A DNA stretch of 64,000 nucleotides, taken from positions 24,404,103-24,468,102 of the forward strand of contig NC_079891.1 in NCBI RefSeq assembly GCF_024868665.1, given 5' to 3'. The DNA comes from Triplophysa rosa. Taxonomy: Eukaryota; Chordata; Actinopteri; Cypriniformes; Nemacheilidae. Positions 1 through 11,266 of the stretch are shown in pieces (positions within the stretch are counted from its first letter, which is position 1; each line of letters opens with the position of its first letter). The translations under genes were made by a program, and so were the position numbers. Below the pieces are notes generated by a model. That model did no database searches, was not told where the DNA came from, and saw nothing but the letters and a program-made list of their open reading frames with translations.

Positions 1-95
1 GGGGGGCCTGGCTGCCGGCTTGCCCCTCTGCCTTGACCCGCTGGAGAGCCACCGCCTCCATACCGAGTCGGGAGATCGTCTTCGAAGCGAGCCAT
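1..95 (-). CDS. cacna1b: cacna1b exon 1, mirrored partial copy
   Basis: This is the reverse complement of 23355-23449. It carries the start codon (complement of 93-95) and the first 31 or so codons of the N-type calcium channel alpha-1B subunit, beginning [16 protein letters not shown]. It runs off the window at position 1. It belongs to the left arm of the giant inverted repeat and is probably a duplicate created by assembly, not a second gene. Confidence 0.75.
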   Translation of the reverse strand, partial: MARFEDDLPTRYGGGGSPAGQGRGASRQPGP

Positions 96-1185
96 TCTAA
101 AAACGCACAGATTTGACTATAGAAATCCAAATTCACATCAGACAGCGTGTAAAGAAGAAGCATCACAACACGCGATGTAGTCCCAGCCACCAGTTCTTCT
201 CATCTGTATAGGTCTGGCATCCAGAAGAGCTTGTTCACCCAGCAAATAAAGACAGCAAGTTTCTTAAAGTAATCCAGTTGTTAAATACATCTCTGTAAAT
301 TACATCTCCCCGCAAACGCTGTCACGAACCGAACGCCGGTTAAAGTTTATCGTCCCGTATTACACAATCCATCAAAAGCCGAATGATCATATCCAATAAT
401 CATCATTCACACACCTCGCGCGAAGGATTTGGGTAATACACAATTTCACGAAAAAGTACAGTCGTGACAAAAAAAGAGACGTAAAGGTGCCGTTAAAACA
501 GTGTTGGTTATAAAACCGAGCCAAGACCACAGATTCGGGATCCTACTTCCTTGGTTGCAATGCTGTTGTAGAAGATGCTGCGATGTTTCCCCTCAGTCAG
601 GCGAATGCTCTTCCTTCTTACGGATGATAATACGCGTAGTCCGTCGCTTTCGAGTTTAGCTGGCTGGAATTAAAACGAGCAAACGATATTAAAGCCTCCT
701 TTTCACGCGAGCAGAGCCTGGCAATGCAATGTTACCAATTTCTGCAGCCGCTGCTTCTTCTAAATCAGATCACGTGACTCTGAAGCAGCCTGTCAATGGC
801 TCCACCTGTGCCGCTACAGTATCCATGGCACTGGGGCAAGAGGGGAAAAGACAGCATGTAGCTTGCCAGCGGTGCATTAAACTGTTTCTTTAAAGATGTT
901 TAACGGGAATTGATAGCTTTTGTATAGAACCACTTCCCACAACGGCAAACAAAAACAGATCGTTGCTCATTCAGAATAGGGTGGACTGGGTGGGGCAAAT
1001 CGGGACGTTTTCTCGCGCCGTCAGTGTCAGATTGCCATTAAAATGCCTGACTTGGAATTTGTACGAGAGAACCTTGAAAATATCTTGAAAATTAAATGAA
1101 AGCTTAAATGTGTATTGCATTAGTGAAAAGGATAGCGTGCTTATGACTGAAGACCACATACATTACAAATGAATTAATAATTAAA
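96..1185 (-). promoter_or_regulatory. Intergenic/5' UTR region of the mirrored cacna1b copy
   Basis: This mirror of 22265-23354 lies between the mirrored ehmt1 polyadenylation site and the mirrored cacna1b start codon. It has scattered CpG-containing stretches nearest the coding start. No TATA box or transcription start can be fixed from sequence alone. Confidence 0.4.
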
Positions 1186-1200
1186 AACACCATGGAAAGC

Positions 1201-1206
1201 TTTATT
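1201..1206 (-). terminator. AATAAA polyadenylation signal of the mirrored ehmt1 copy
   Basis: TTTATT on the + strand reads AATAAA on the - strand, about 450 bases after the ehmt1 stop codon. It mirrors 22244-22249. Confidence 0.55.
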
Positions 1207-1650
1207 TCTTATGGGCATGATATTGAAATTCATAGTAAAATGTCAACGTGCGGAACAAACTTAGAAAACAGCCCTGATAATTAAAAAATTGTGCAGTAAT
1301 TTTCTCCACCATTTCTGATCATGATAAAATGCTAAAATTCATTTACATTTAATACAGGATGTATAAAATGTTATTTCTAAAAAATACTCAATCCATTTAC
1401 TTGGATAATGTATGCTTTTTCATACAATTACGGATCCTCTCCATGATTCTAGAGAAACAAATTTCTGTAAAACACTCCCTTAAATATTCATTCTGTTCAA
1501 ATTGCAAATGCTGTCCAATGGCTCTCTGATATAAAATAAATGATGTTTTATCTTTGTTCAGTTTTTTCCTTGGAGCTGGGAGTTGCAAAACAATGCATTG
1601 TACTCCTGCATGCAGTTAATTGTTGAAGGTCCATGTTTATGAAGCAGGGC

Positions 1651-3618
1651 TCAGGGTTGCACTATTGCTACAATTGTGTTAGCTGACTGAATGTGTTCCA
1701 CCTGAGCAGCGGTCTGATCACTGTGTGCTCGGACTGAGCCTTCCGCATTGTCCTGGCCCAGAATGGAGTATCTACATTTTGCCGAGCCACAATGACAAGA
1801 GAAGTACTTTTTCTTGATTTGCCAGTAGGGATCGCCATAGTCAAACCTGATGGGAGAAAAAAGCAACTTTTATTCTCAGCTCTCTCACACAATTGTCTCA
1901 CACAAAAATGCATGAATGTTTATGAAAGAAATCAGAAATGTTCCTTTGGTCAGGAAAGGACCTACCCTAACTCGTCTCCAGTGTGAATAGGCCTGCTTGC
2001 ATAGAGTGCAATTCGAGGAAAGCGGAGGTCCTGGTGTTTGGTGAACACACGTACCGGAAACAAATTAGGGTCGCAATGATGATTTATAAACCTGCCAACA
2101 TTACCGTAAAATTGAGCATCGATGCAGTAGACCTGTCCAACCTAAAAAATAAAAAGTTATCACTATTAAATACACATAAACATGCAACATAAAGGAGATG
2201 TGCATTGATTTTACCATTGCACAGTTGAGCTTTACCCCCATTTAAATGTACTGTAGCGCCCTCTGAAGGCCACGAGTATTAACTGTAAGATTTTATTATT
2301 TACAAGCTGGCTCTTTAAGCAAAATCATGTGAAGACTTTTAAACTTACCTTATTCTCTAGGTTGAACATGTACGAGTCGTCATCTCGAGCATTAGCTTCT
2401 CCATCTGAAATGATCTCACCTGCAAACCTGAACAGACAGCAAAACCTCAGGGAAGAAGTATTTGACCAAAACAGCATGAGATTAATCATAATTGAATAAT
2501 TCATAATTCCTGTAATGGCTTTCATTTCTGTAACAAATTTCACATTAAACTACCCTTGATGTTGGAATCTGTACAAGAGTACTTTAGAAACCAGACAAAG
2601 TTTCCTCAATATTTGTATAAAGTACAGTATAAAATTGTTGTGTAATTCAATATTAAATTTATTTACGCCTGCCATTGATAGCGATACTGGTTCAACACAG
2701 CTCACATGACTTAATGGTTTGGGACAACCTTTTTTCTGAAAAATGACAGACAGAGAGTGTTTGAGAAATGTAAATAGTCAATTTTTGTGCAATTCAGTTT
2801 GGTGCCACTAATAGTGCTGAAATTACACCCTGCAGTTTTAAATGTCTCGGTATTTAAAAAGAAAACAACACATTGCACTAAATGTTAACGTGTAAAGCAG
2901 GAGATCTAAACAAGAAGACCATACTCGCATATGAAAGCTCCCTCAGGAATATCCTGCAGTACGCGGACCCCCCAGCCCATCTTCTCAGTCCTAAATACCT
3001 GTAGTCCCACCCTGCGAATACAAACATTACAAAATATAAACGTATACCAACATAAATATAGAGTTTACATTACAATGCATTACACATATTGGCCATATTA
3101 CTTGAGCCCATTCTGTATCACTCTATTGCGACATGTTCTCCAACAGGAACATGCATGGTTGCACTCAAACAAGAAGGGTGGGTCATCCCTGCAGAAATCT
3201 TTCAGCAAGCGGCCATCCTGTACCAAGAGATCATTTCGAAAAGTTTAGTAATGCTTAACAGGACAACACCACTAAAGCAAATACTAGCAGTGCCTTACCT
3301 TGTCATACCAACAGCGCATGCTGAGCTGACCGCAGATACAGCTGCTAGAAGCACAGTCCCCTTTACAGCTACAGTGCTGTTTCAAAGAGACAAGGAGAAA
3401 CATCACATAAAGAGATATATTAAAAGCATTAACCTCGTTATGGTTTATACCAGTATCATACTGTGCCTCCTACCTGTAAGTGTGTTATGTTCTCATCTAT
3501 ATTGACTTGAGAGGTGAAACAGCTCTCTGGAACGTATTTGAAGTTGATGGGGCAGGGCTCATGGTCCACCCCATTCACACACGGCACAGGGATCTCCTCA
3601 TAACCCCGTGATATATCT
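1651..3618 (-). CDS. ehmt1: ehmt1 (GLP) 3' coding exons, mirrored copy, 5' truncated
   Basis: This is the reverse-complement copy of the gene described at 19832-21799. Exons in transcription order are 3474-3618, 3299-3376, 3102-3217, 2925-3011, 2349-2427, 1966-2141 and 1651-1846. I saw no base difference from the right copy in the exons. It encodes the C-terminal pre-SET, SET and post-SET region of a histone H3 lysine-9 methyltransferase. The ankyrin-repeat exons expected further upstream, at higher coordinates on this strand, are missing because the sequence folds back at 13707. It is probably an assembly duplicate of the right copy and should not be counted as a separate locus without read support. 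Confidence 0.85.
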
Positions 3619-3671
3619 CTGAAACATCATACACAGATTTCCATAATAAAAAATAAAACATATATATATAT

Positions 3672-3895
3672 ACAGACGTGCTCAAATTTGTTGGTACCCT
3701 TACAGCTCATTGAAATAATGCTTCATTCCTCCTGAAGAGTGATGAAATTAAAAGCTATTCTATCATGCATACTTGCATGCCTTTGGTATGTCATAGAATA
3801 AAGCAAAGAAGCTGTGGAAAGAGATGAATTATTGCTTATTCTACAAAGATATTCTAAAATGGTCAGGGCACATTTGTTGGTACCCCTTAGAAAAT
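3672..3895. mobile_element. Tc1-like element end with internal direct repeats (left arm)
   Basis: The motif CAAATTTGTTGGTACCC near 3680 recurs as CACATTTGTTGGTACCCC near 3870 in the same orientation, about 190 bases apart. This matches the IR/DR end structure of Tc1-like transposons, in which one terminal repeat carries two transposase-binding direct repeats. No second terminal repeat or transposase is seen, so it is a one-ended remnant. It lies about 55 bases from the splice acceptor of the first visible ehmt1 exon. Its mirror is at 19555-19778. Confidence 0.55.
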
Positions 3896-3918
3896 ATAAT
3901 ACATAATTGGATTATAGT

Positions 3919-5868
3919 TAGGGATGCACCGATACCATTTTTTAAAGACCGAGTACCGATATTATTTTTCTGGTACTCGCTGATACCGATGCCTGTATAA
4001 TGTACAATTATGTTAATAAACCAGTATCTTACTGGTACATTTTCGTTTTTTCTTTTGTTTTTAGGTCTACTTAAATTTAAGCACTATTTTTTAATTCAGT
4101 TCTATTTTTTATGATAAGTAGCACAATTTTACTAGCACATTTACTTCAGTTTATTCAAGTAAAATTACATTCGAATTCGAATTATAAAAAATTCAAGGGG
4201 GATGGTGTGGTAAAATGTGAGTGTATTATAACTTGTTCAAGACAACCGGACTTTTATTTTGACGGATCGCCGCAAATGGTGTTTGTTATGTGTTCGGGTC
4301 CTCGTGCAGTGAAACGCTGGCTCTGAAAGCTTCACAAGCACAATGCGTTCAGGTTCAGTACACGCAACCGCACCACTCTTTCACACACAGTCACGCAAAA
4401 CAAGCAGAATACATATTTAAACTAGAGATGCACCGATTGCAATTTTCTTTGCCGATTCGGATTTTTGCCGATTCCGATTTTCTATCCACAAACTATCATT
4501 GACAGTATACTGTATATAAAACCATATTAACTTTTCTTCAATACACATTTTCTTTATTTTCATTGAATAAATGATTGAACATTACAATATCCCCAAATTT
4601 CCCTAAATGCAGTTCTCCAAGCTGCATTAAATTACAGGATCTTCTCTTTCCCAAACAACTCTTAAATTGAAGAACTCTGTGACTGAAAAGAAGTACTAAT
4701 AAGAAAATATAACTAAACATGTCACTTAATTTACCTTTTTCATTTTGTACTCATCTCACAAAAGTCTAAGATAACAATAAAATAGCCTACTTCAACTTTA
4801 TTCTTGTCGGTTTCTGTTTATGAAACTAACATTGCTTTATTTCATTTTTTCTGAAATGTAAAATAAATTGTCTTTATCTTGGGTCTGTAGTATTAAAAGA
4901 AGTGGGTTGATTGATTTTTGCTGCAACTTCAATAAAAAAGTTAAAACTCTTATGAGTGAATTCTACTCTAAAGACGTATATGTATTTGCAGTTTTTTTGT
5001 GATAGTAAAGAACTCAATCAGATATTTATCACATATATTGGTTGATTTATTCATTTTTTTATATTTTGGATTTTTAAAAACAAGTAGAAGTCGTGTTGAA
5101 TGTCATTTTACCTAGGTGAAATGACCACAGTTTTAACGCAAGACAAGCAATCAGGTTGAATGGAATTTACGTTTGTTTTAAACAGAGTGAACGACTTCAA
5201 CGTGAGTTTAGCATCACTGTTAGCATACATACCCCATGTAGACGGAGCAGCGAGAGATGAACTACAGTCTGTACAGTACATGATGCGCGTGCAGTCAGCG
5301 GACATGAGAGACGCGCGTCAGTCAGCAGAGACTCGCGGTCCGGTGGACCCACATGCGAGTATAAACGAGCCGTTAAAGACAGGCTGTGCGCGCGCACGTT
5401 TACATGTTTACTTGCTGTTTTGAGTGTACTGACGGCTGTGACGTTCTTGCCCGCATCACCGGCAACAGAAGATCGGCTTGGAATCGGCGAGACGTGAGAC
5501 TGACCGGCCGGTCACCGGTCCCGCCGATCATACGAAAAACCGGCCGATTCCGGTCTCTGGCCGGTCAATCGGTGCACCTCTAATTTAAACAGTATCTGAA
5601 TATTTCGTTAGCTGTTACGTTAGCTGTTAGCAGTTCAGCGCTAATTTCTTTTTAGGAAACAATACATTTGCCAGATTCCGTGTTGTACAGCAAATTCTGT
5701 TTTTATGCCTGGATTCCTCTATTCCGTCCGCGTTTTAAGCATTTCGGAAATCATAGGGCTCTATGTATGTCACGTGAGGTATCGGTGTGTCATTACCAGT
5801 GCGAGTACATGAGCTTGGTATCGGCCTATACCCGATACTGGTATCGATATCGGTGCATATCGGTCTCT
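3919..5868. mobile_element. Outer hAT-like non-autonomous element (left arm), interrupted
   Basis: It begins TAGGGATGCACCGATACC and ends with the related inverted sequence containing GGTATCGATATCGGTGCAT. These are terminal motifs typical of fish hAT-derived elements. The last bases after GGTGCAT do not match the left end, and I could not find a matching 8-bp target duplication, so the right end is approximate. A second hAT element (4423-5582) is nested inside. No transposase is visible. Confidence 0.55.
4423..5582. mobile_element. Nested hAT element with exact 8-bp target duplication (left arm)
   Basis: The terminal inverted repeats are TAGAGATGCACCGATTG at the left and CAATCGGTGCACCTCTA at the right. 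The flanking 8-bp duplication is ATTTAAAC at 4415-4422 and 5583-5590, which is diagnostic of hAT insertion. The element is 1,160 bp with no transposase. Its interior holds several CCGATT/AATCGG blocks. It was inserted into the older element at 3919-5868. Confidence 0.8.
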
Positions 5869-5875
5869 ATGATAA

Positions 5876-6157
5876 TGTGAAGGTATGGGCAATACTCTCA
5901 GGCTGATTGGATTAGCACCTATGCATTTGAATGACACTGTTATGCTGATGAGACCTTGGCTGGGACAATTCCGGTAACGGGCTGATTCCTGTATTGCATT
6001 TGCATGCTTTGTGTAAATCATCTTCACCTCTATGTATCCCGCCCCCTTGAAAGGTATAAAACTCTACTGTGCTGAACTAAAAGTCAGACTTGGATGACTA
6101 CAGCGACGCACAGCGAGTCCTCAATAAAGAGAACTTATGTATGAAAGATATCCCAAC
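5876..6157 (+). mobile_element. Probable LTR fragment (left arm)
   Basis: The region has a TATA-like GGTATAAAAC followed about 75 bases later by AATAAAG, the spacing of an LTR promoter and polyadenylation signal. It is interrupted by the hAT element at 6166-7356 and appears to resume at 7365-7386 (CCCTGCTTCGACGAGG). Neither a second LTR nor coding sequence is seen, so the family is unassigned. Confidence 0.4.
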
Positions 6158-6165
6158 GTCTCCTG

Positions 6166-7356
6166 CAGAGGTGGGTAGTAACGCGCTACATTTAATTCGT
6201 TACTTTTACTTGAGTAACATTTTGGAAAATATGTACTTTTTAAGTAAAATTAAAAGTGTGTACTTTTACTCTTACTTGAGTAAATTTCTAATAGAAAATC
6301 TGTACTTTTACTTCGTTACATAACTTACATTGCGTGACGTTCCTTCGTTCCTTCATTTTAAAATATGCTTTTCAAAACGCGTTGTTTATTTCAAGGTTGT
6401 CGTCTCTTTTTACGGGCATTCCCGAGTGATCGATTCGTTTGAGTCGATTCTTTTGAAAGCATTAATTGAACAATGGGCAAAACCATTTGAATAGGCTAAT
6501 GAATCAGTTCAAATGATTTGTTCAGTTCGCAGCACGACCTGAATCATCTGAAGCAGGATTACTCACTCCTCGTAGCGCGAAACTTAAGAACACGCAGAAC
6601 ACAAAGAGCGTTGGATGAAGTGGATATTAATCTATATCTATACAATCAAAACGGCAAATGTGTCATATTGTTTGCCAGCAATGATAAATGCCCGCCATAT
6701 GCGCGCACCCGCGCGACCTGTTCGTCAGACACAGCAACATGCGCGTTACCTGTCAGACACAGAGACGTGGGCTTGCAGAAATATACATTTGAAGAACAGA
6801 AGGAAGAAAACTTGTTGATGGGCGTGTGGTTCACTGTTTACTGTTTGTTTACAAGTAAGAGCGTTTCACAACACACACGTGACACAACACGAGAAAACAT
6901 GAGCTTTGTTCAAAAATGTGTAGGCCTAGGCTTATTTCATTTAAGAGAGCACTGCAGATGTTCTAGATCATCTTAGGAAATGCTCTGAGTTTAGTTAATG
7001 CTTTAGTTTGACATGGTCTATTATTCTAAGTAAGTTGTGTAAACTACATTGACATCAGGACTAGATGAAATTTACAGAAATGCTTGTCTCTTCTGTGTTT
7101 GTCTATTCTTTAGTCTCTCTAGTATATTGCAAAGATATCTGCTTATGATAATTAAAAATATTGATCAAAATGTAATATTAAAATATTGGCATTAATATTA
7201 ATTTAATGTAGAAGGCCTATATAATCAGATACTAAGTAACTAGCTACTTGAGTAGTTTTTTCATTGCATACTTTTTTACTTTTACTCAAGTAATTTTTAA
7301 AATAGTGACTTTTACTTTTACTTGAGTAAAGATTTTGGCTACTCTACCCACCTCTG
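6166..7356. mobile_element. hAT element with exact 8-bp target duplication (left arm)
   Basis: The terminal inverted repeats CAGAGGTGGGTAG and CTACCCACCTCTG are followed inward by ACTTTTACTTGAGTAA-type repeats, as in many fish hAT MITEs. The 8-bp duplication GTCTCCTG lies at 6158-6165 and 7357-7364. The element is 1,191 bp and non-coding. Its mirror (16106-17284) is 12 bp shorter and carries several substitutions. Confidence 0.85.
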
Positions 7357-7386
7357 GTCTCCTGGTCCCTGCTTCGACGAGGAAAA

Positions 7387-8517
7387 GTTTCCTACAAAAG
7401 CTAGAGCAAGGATACAAATTCTTTGTTGAACAATACCTGTTTGATTATGAAGGTAAGTGTTTTGTTTTCTTTTAGTGTTAACGAAGGTGCTAGGATAAGT
7501 AATTGAATATGTGTTCTGTCAGTTTTTTTTCCACTGTTGTTAAATAGGCCCTTTTCACAATGACGTCACTTAACTTCCGCCTTTTCGCAAAGCAGTGTAT
7601 CAGTTCAGTGTAAGGACTGAAACTCAGGGCTTTTGATTATCTAAAGATGGAGCTATAAAGTCACTTCTTTGGTGAGACAAGAATATTGTTAGCCTGAAGA
7701 TAATTAAATGTTTATTCTTCAGTCAATAAAAATCTGCTTTAAATATTGTGTTGAAGTCTTTGGTTATTTTATTTCAATATCTATAATGTCTGATGTTGAG
7801 GTAGGCCTACACACAGTGTGGTTTTATTAGAAATTATATACTGCGCTGTTTAAATCGAAAATTAGGCCACTTCAGTAATGAAAAATTATTAGCCTAAAAG
7901 AATAATCTAATGCATTGATTTCATCCTCCATATTGTGTGGGATGATGTATTTTACTTATTTTAACTAGATTAGACAAGCGATGGATAAAAACACAGCATG
8001 GATGTATTCATTACTGATGTGTAGTGAGGCCAAACGGATCAGAGAAAAATATTTTAGGCTAACGTTCTGGGAACGTTCCCCTAATGTTAGTTTCTGGTTC
8101 CCAGAAAGTTTCTTTAAGGTTTGTTTTTGGTTATCTTTACGGAAAAAAAACGTTAGTTTCATGGTTTCTATAACGTTAAGGGAACGTTCCTGCACGTGCT
8201 CCTCCCGAACCTTGTTAATAAAACATAATTTACTTTTTTGCTATATTTTCTATTATTTATAATGTTTTATTTAAAAAATCTTTGACTAATATTTTGGCAC
8301 AATGGCACCTCCCTTTGTGCGGCGCCCCTATGCACCGCCCCCTATGCACCGCATATACTGCATACCCCATTTTTGCAGCACAGCATCTAAGCCATATATA
8401 TTTTATATATATTTATCATTACAGCATCTGGTATGTTTTCACTATGGAGCCTAAAGGTTTTGGAAAACAGAAATGTTTTGCTCAGCAAGAACAAAAGAAG
8501 GAACATTAACTGCCCAT
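7387..8517. repeat. Central segment, copy 1, including an AACGTT-rich repeat
   Basis: This sequence occurs three times: here, as a direct copy at 11267-12397, and inverted at 14945-16075. At about 8065-8190 it holds a cluster of GGGAACGTTC and AACGTT palindromes resembling a fish MITE. The small open frames in it have no recognisable domains. The repetition belongs to the tangled centre of the inverted repeat. Confidence 0.7.
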
Positions 8518-9762
8518 TAGGGGTGTTACGGTTCAAATTACTCACGGTTCGGTCTGTCACGGTTTTGGTTCGATTTGTGCTATGTTCAGGGAAAAGGAAC
8601 TACTGACAAATAAAAATAAGAACAAATAATCAAGAAATACATTTCATAACATCTAACGAATGTTTAAATAAATACTTTTAGCCAAACTAAATGTTGTGGT
8701 GTAACGTATTATGACTATCAACGAATACTTAGCAAACGAATTAAATAAAACGAAAGTGAAACTAAACATTAACTCGGATGCATCTACAGTACCAACCTAA
8801 ACGAGATTTAGAGCTCGCCTTTTAGTGCAAACTCTTTCTCAGCTTCACGTCCGCCCTCCGCTATACCCGTTTTCGACTTCACATATGAGTTGTGAATGGG
8901 TCTCACAAAGAAATACGTCATCAACTAGAATTTATCGTTTATATCGCGGGAGAGACTAACTTCCTATCGTGTGGGGAATTTCTACCGGTATATCGCAAAC
9001 GATATAATATCGCCCATCCCTACATTGCATATGTACAAATTAAATAAAGACGAATCATAATTGAAGTTACAGAAGCTATTGAGTCACAAGCAGTGAGTGA
9101 TTTCCTTGACTTTTAACAGACAGCAGAATATGCTGCTGTCGCTTTAAGAGGAATGAAACGGATCCAGTACACGATACTGTACACATGCGTTGTTTTTCGT
9201 CCGTTACTTAAGACATAACCTACTATGTTTGTTAAGATACTCGACAAGGGGGCATGTTGACCTACTTCGTGTGAGAATTTGTCCGTTTAAGTGCTTCAAA
9301 GACAACTCAATATTTGCGCCATGTCTGAGACTTCCTTATGCGCGCTTTGATCTTCTCACAGCGCGCAAGCGAGTTTTCTTGTGCATCATCTTGCACTTAA
9401 ATGTTTAAATTGACAAGGCTTGAATGAGTTTAGTTTAAACAGCAAATGTGCTGTTCAGGTCTCACCTGCACTCCGCGCTCACAACACCCGGGTGATGACA
9501 GCATAAATGACTGGTCATATTACAGCATACGTCAATCCTATTGAAATTTGTCTAGTTATTTGATTTGTTGTAGGTATTAAATGTGTATCCATCGACAAAC
9601 ATACATTAGCTGAACTTTGTCAGTCTGTTTTATGCATTATAATTTTTAACGAACCATATTATAATGCGTCGTCAGATTTAAGATGAGCCGCGGTTGGACC
9701 GTGTGCCGAACCGTTGGTGGAGAACCGTGCGGTTCAATTATTTACCGAGAACCGTTACACTC
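8518..9762. mobile_element. hAT-like element, copy 1, interrupted at its right end by an LTR
   Basis: It begins TAGGGGTGTTACGGTTC. Its right part has the inverted counterpart GAACCGTTACAC, directly abutting the start of an LTR (TGTAGCGAGG) at 9763. At about 8990-9025 it contains the end of another element (GATATAATATCGCCCATCCC). No transposase frame is visible. Direct and inverted copies lie at 12398-13644 and 13961-14944. Confidence 0.6.
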
Positions 9763-9824
9763 TGTAGCGAGGAAGGCGGGACGAGAGCCGTGGGGCAGGA
9801 AGGCGGGGCCGGTGGCGTGAGTGA
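9763..9824 (+). mobile_element. 62-bp LTR stub, first copy
   Basis: The first 62 bases of the LTR seen in full at 10435-10761 stop abruptly after GGCGTGAGTGA. The stub at 13645-13706 stops at exactly the same base, next to the N. Confidence 0.65.
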
Positions 9825-10434
9825 GTACAGCTTGAGTCAAAGATTCCTGATACGACGCAGGTATGCTGCTGCGCTTAAGAGGATGAACGGATCCAGTACA
9901 AGATCGACCGCGGCCCGATAAGCTAACTATATGTTTGTAGATCTCGCAAGAGGGGCTGTGCCTACTTCGTGTAGTTTGTCGTTTAAGTGCTTAAAGCCTC
10001 TTGCGCCTGCTACTCCTTACCTTACCCACAGCGCGCAAGCGAGTTTTCTTGTGCATCATCTTGCACTTAAATGTTTAAATTGACAAGGCTTGAATGAGTT
10101 TAGTTTAAACAGCAAATGTGCTGTTCAGGTCTCACCTGCACTCGCGCGCTCACAACACCCGGGTGATGACAGCATAAATGACTGGTCATATTACAGCATA
10201 CGTCAATCCTATTGAAATTTGTCTACGTTATTTGATTTGTTGTAGGTATTAAATGTGTATCCATCGACAAACATACATTAGCTGAACTTTGTCAGTCTGT
10301 TTTATGCATTATAATTTTTAACGAACCATATTATAATGCGTCGTCAGATTTAAGATGAGCCGCGGTTGGACCGTGTGCCGAACCGTTGGTGGAGAACCGT
10401 GCGGTTCAATTATTTACCGAGAACCGTTACACTC
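9825..10434. repeat. Deletion-rich partial copy of the hAT element
   Basis: From 9825 the sequence returns to an earlier part of the same hAT element (about 9066 onward) and runs again to its right end. Over about 9825-10035 it lacks many single bases and short blocks compared with 9066-9375 and 13000-13250. From about 10040 it is almost identical to the other copies. This looks like unpolished long-read consensus. Confidence 0.65.
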
Positions 10435-10761
10435 TGTAGCGAGGAAGGCGGGACGAGAGCCGTGGGGCAGAAGGCGGGGCCGGTGGCGTGAGTGATAATG
10501 AGTATCAGCTGTACGCGCACCGGTCCCGCATGCCTCACGGGGAGCTAGGGAGCATAAGAGGACGAGCGACGGGACTGCCGATGAGAGAGGACCGGGCCCG
10601 GAAGTGTTAAGTTTTGTTTATGTTCGTGTGGCCGGCAGTCGTCCGTGAGGGGCTGCCGGCCTTTTTACTTCTGTATTATTGTTTGTTTATTTTTGAATTA
10701 AAGTTTTATGAATGTTCGCCGGTTCCCGCCTCCTTCCTTCCCTACATTGAACTGTGTTACA
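10435..10761 (+). mobile_element. LTR of a Ty3/gypsy-like retrotransposon
   Basis: This 327-bp LTR begins TGTAGCGAGG and ends TGTTACA. A GC-rich hairpin (GGCCGGCAG...CTGCCGGCC) at about 10630-10660 lies upstream of an ATTAAA signal near 10697. It sits in the right end of the hAT element, with CACTC as the base string next to its start. The 3' partner LTR is not in the window. Confidence 0.75.
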
Positions 10762-10762
10762 T

Positions 10763-10780
10763 TGGTGCCGAAACCCGGGA
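10763..10780 (+). promoter_or_regulatory. Retrotransposon primer-binding site matching tRNA-Phe
   Basis: TGGTGCCGAAACCCGGGA begins two bases after the LTR end. It is complementary to the 3' end of eukaryotic tRNA-Phe including CCA. It marks the start of minus-strand DNA synthesis and confirms that 10435-10761 is a 5' LTR in + orientation. Confidence 0.8.
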
Positions 10781-11266
10781 GGAAGGAGGGACATGCTGTC
10801 GAAGAGCCCTCGCCGCCGAGCGGCTTCGCGGTGCTGAGGAGTTCGGCAGCGCGGACGAGGGCGTCCGCCAGCGGCTGCCCGAGATCGTGGTGCTGGAACG
10901 ATGGGATTCGGTGGGGACGGAGAGCCCGCGGCCGTGCTCCTGGGACGAGGTGGGATGGCGGCCATGGAGGGAGCTCGGGAGTGCCGGCTGCCCTCAGCCA
11001 GAAGCCATCGCCGGCCGCCAGGAGGCGGAGGAGGATCGGGCCGTCCACCGAACGTCCAGCACCACAGCATAGCACCGCGAGGAAGAGCCTCTCGGCTGGC
11101 TGAGGACCGAGCGACGGCGTGTCGGGGAACCGGACTATTTTTTTTTTCCTTTCTCCCCTCTCTCGTCCCTGTCGCTCGGGGTGCTCCCGGCTCCGTTCTC
11201 TCGTCTCGTCGGTGCTACCCCCAGGCGCTGGGGCTCTCAAGGGGGGGCCCCCCGGGGGGAGTAAGC
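10781..11266 (+). mobile_element. GC-rich leader / gag start of the LTR element, truncated
   Basis: This is GC-rich internal sequence directly after the primer-binding site, with overlapping frames but no intact gag. At 11267 it stops in mid-element and the duplicated segment starting GTTTCCTACAAAAG begins. There is no polypurine tract, pol or 3' LTR. The abrupt end coincides with a direct-repeat boundary, which suggests an assembly join. Confidence 0.6.

Noticed and set aside
7981..8509. Short frames of 75-93 residues repeated three times in the centre
   Set aside because: They are repeated only because the DNA segment is repeated. They contain MITE sequence and have no domain.
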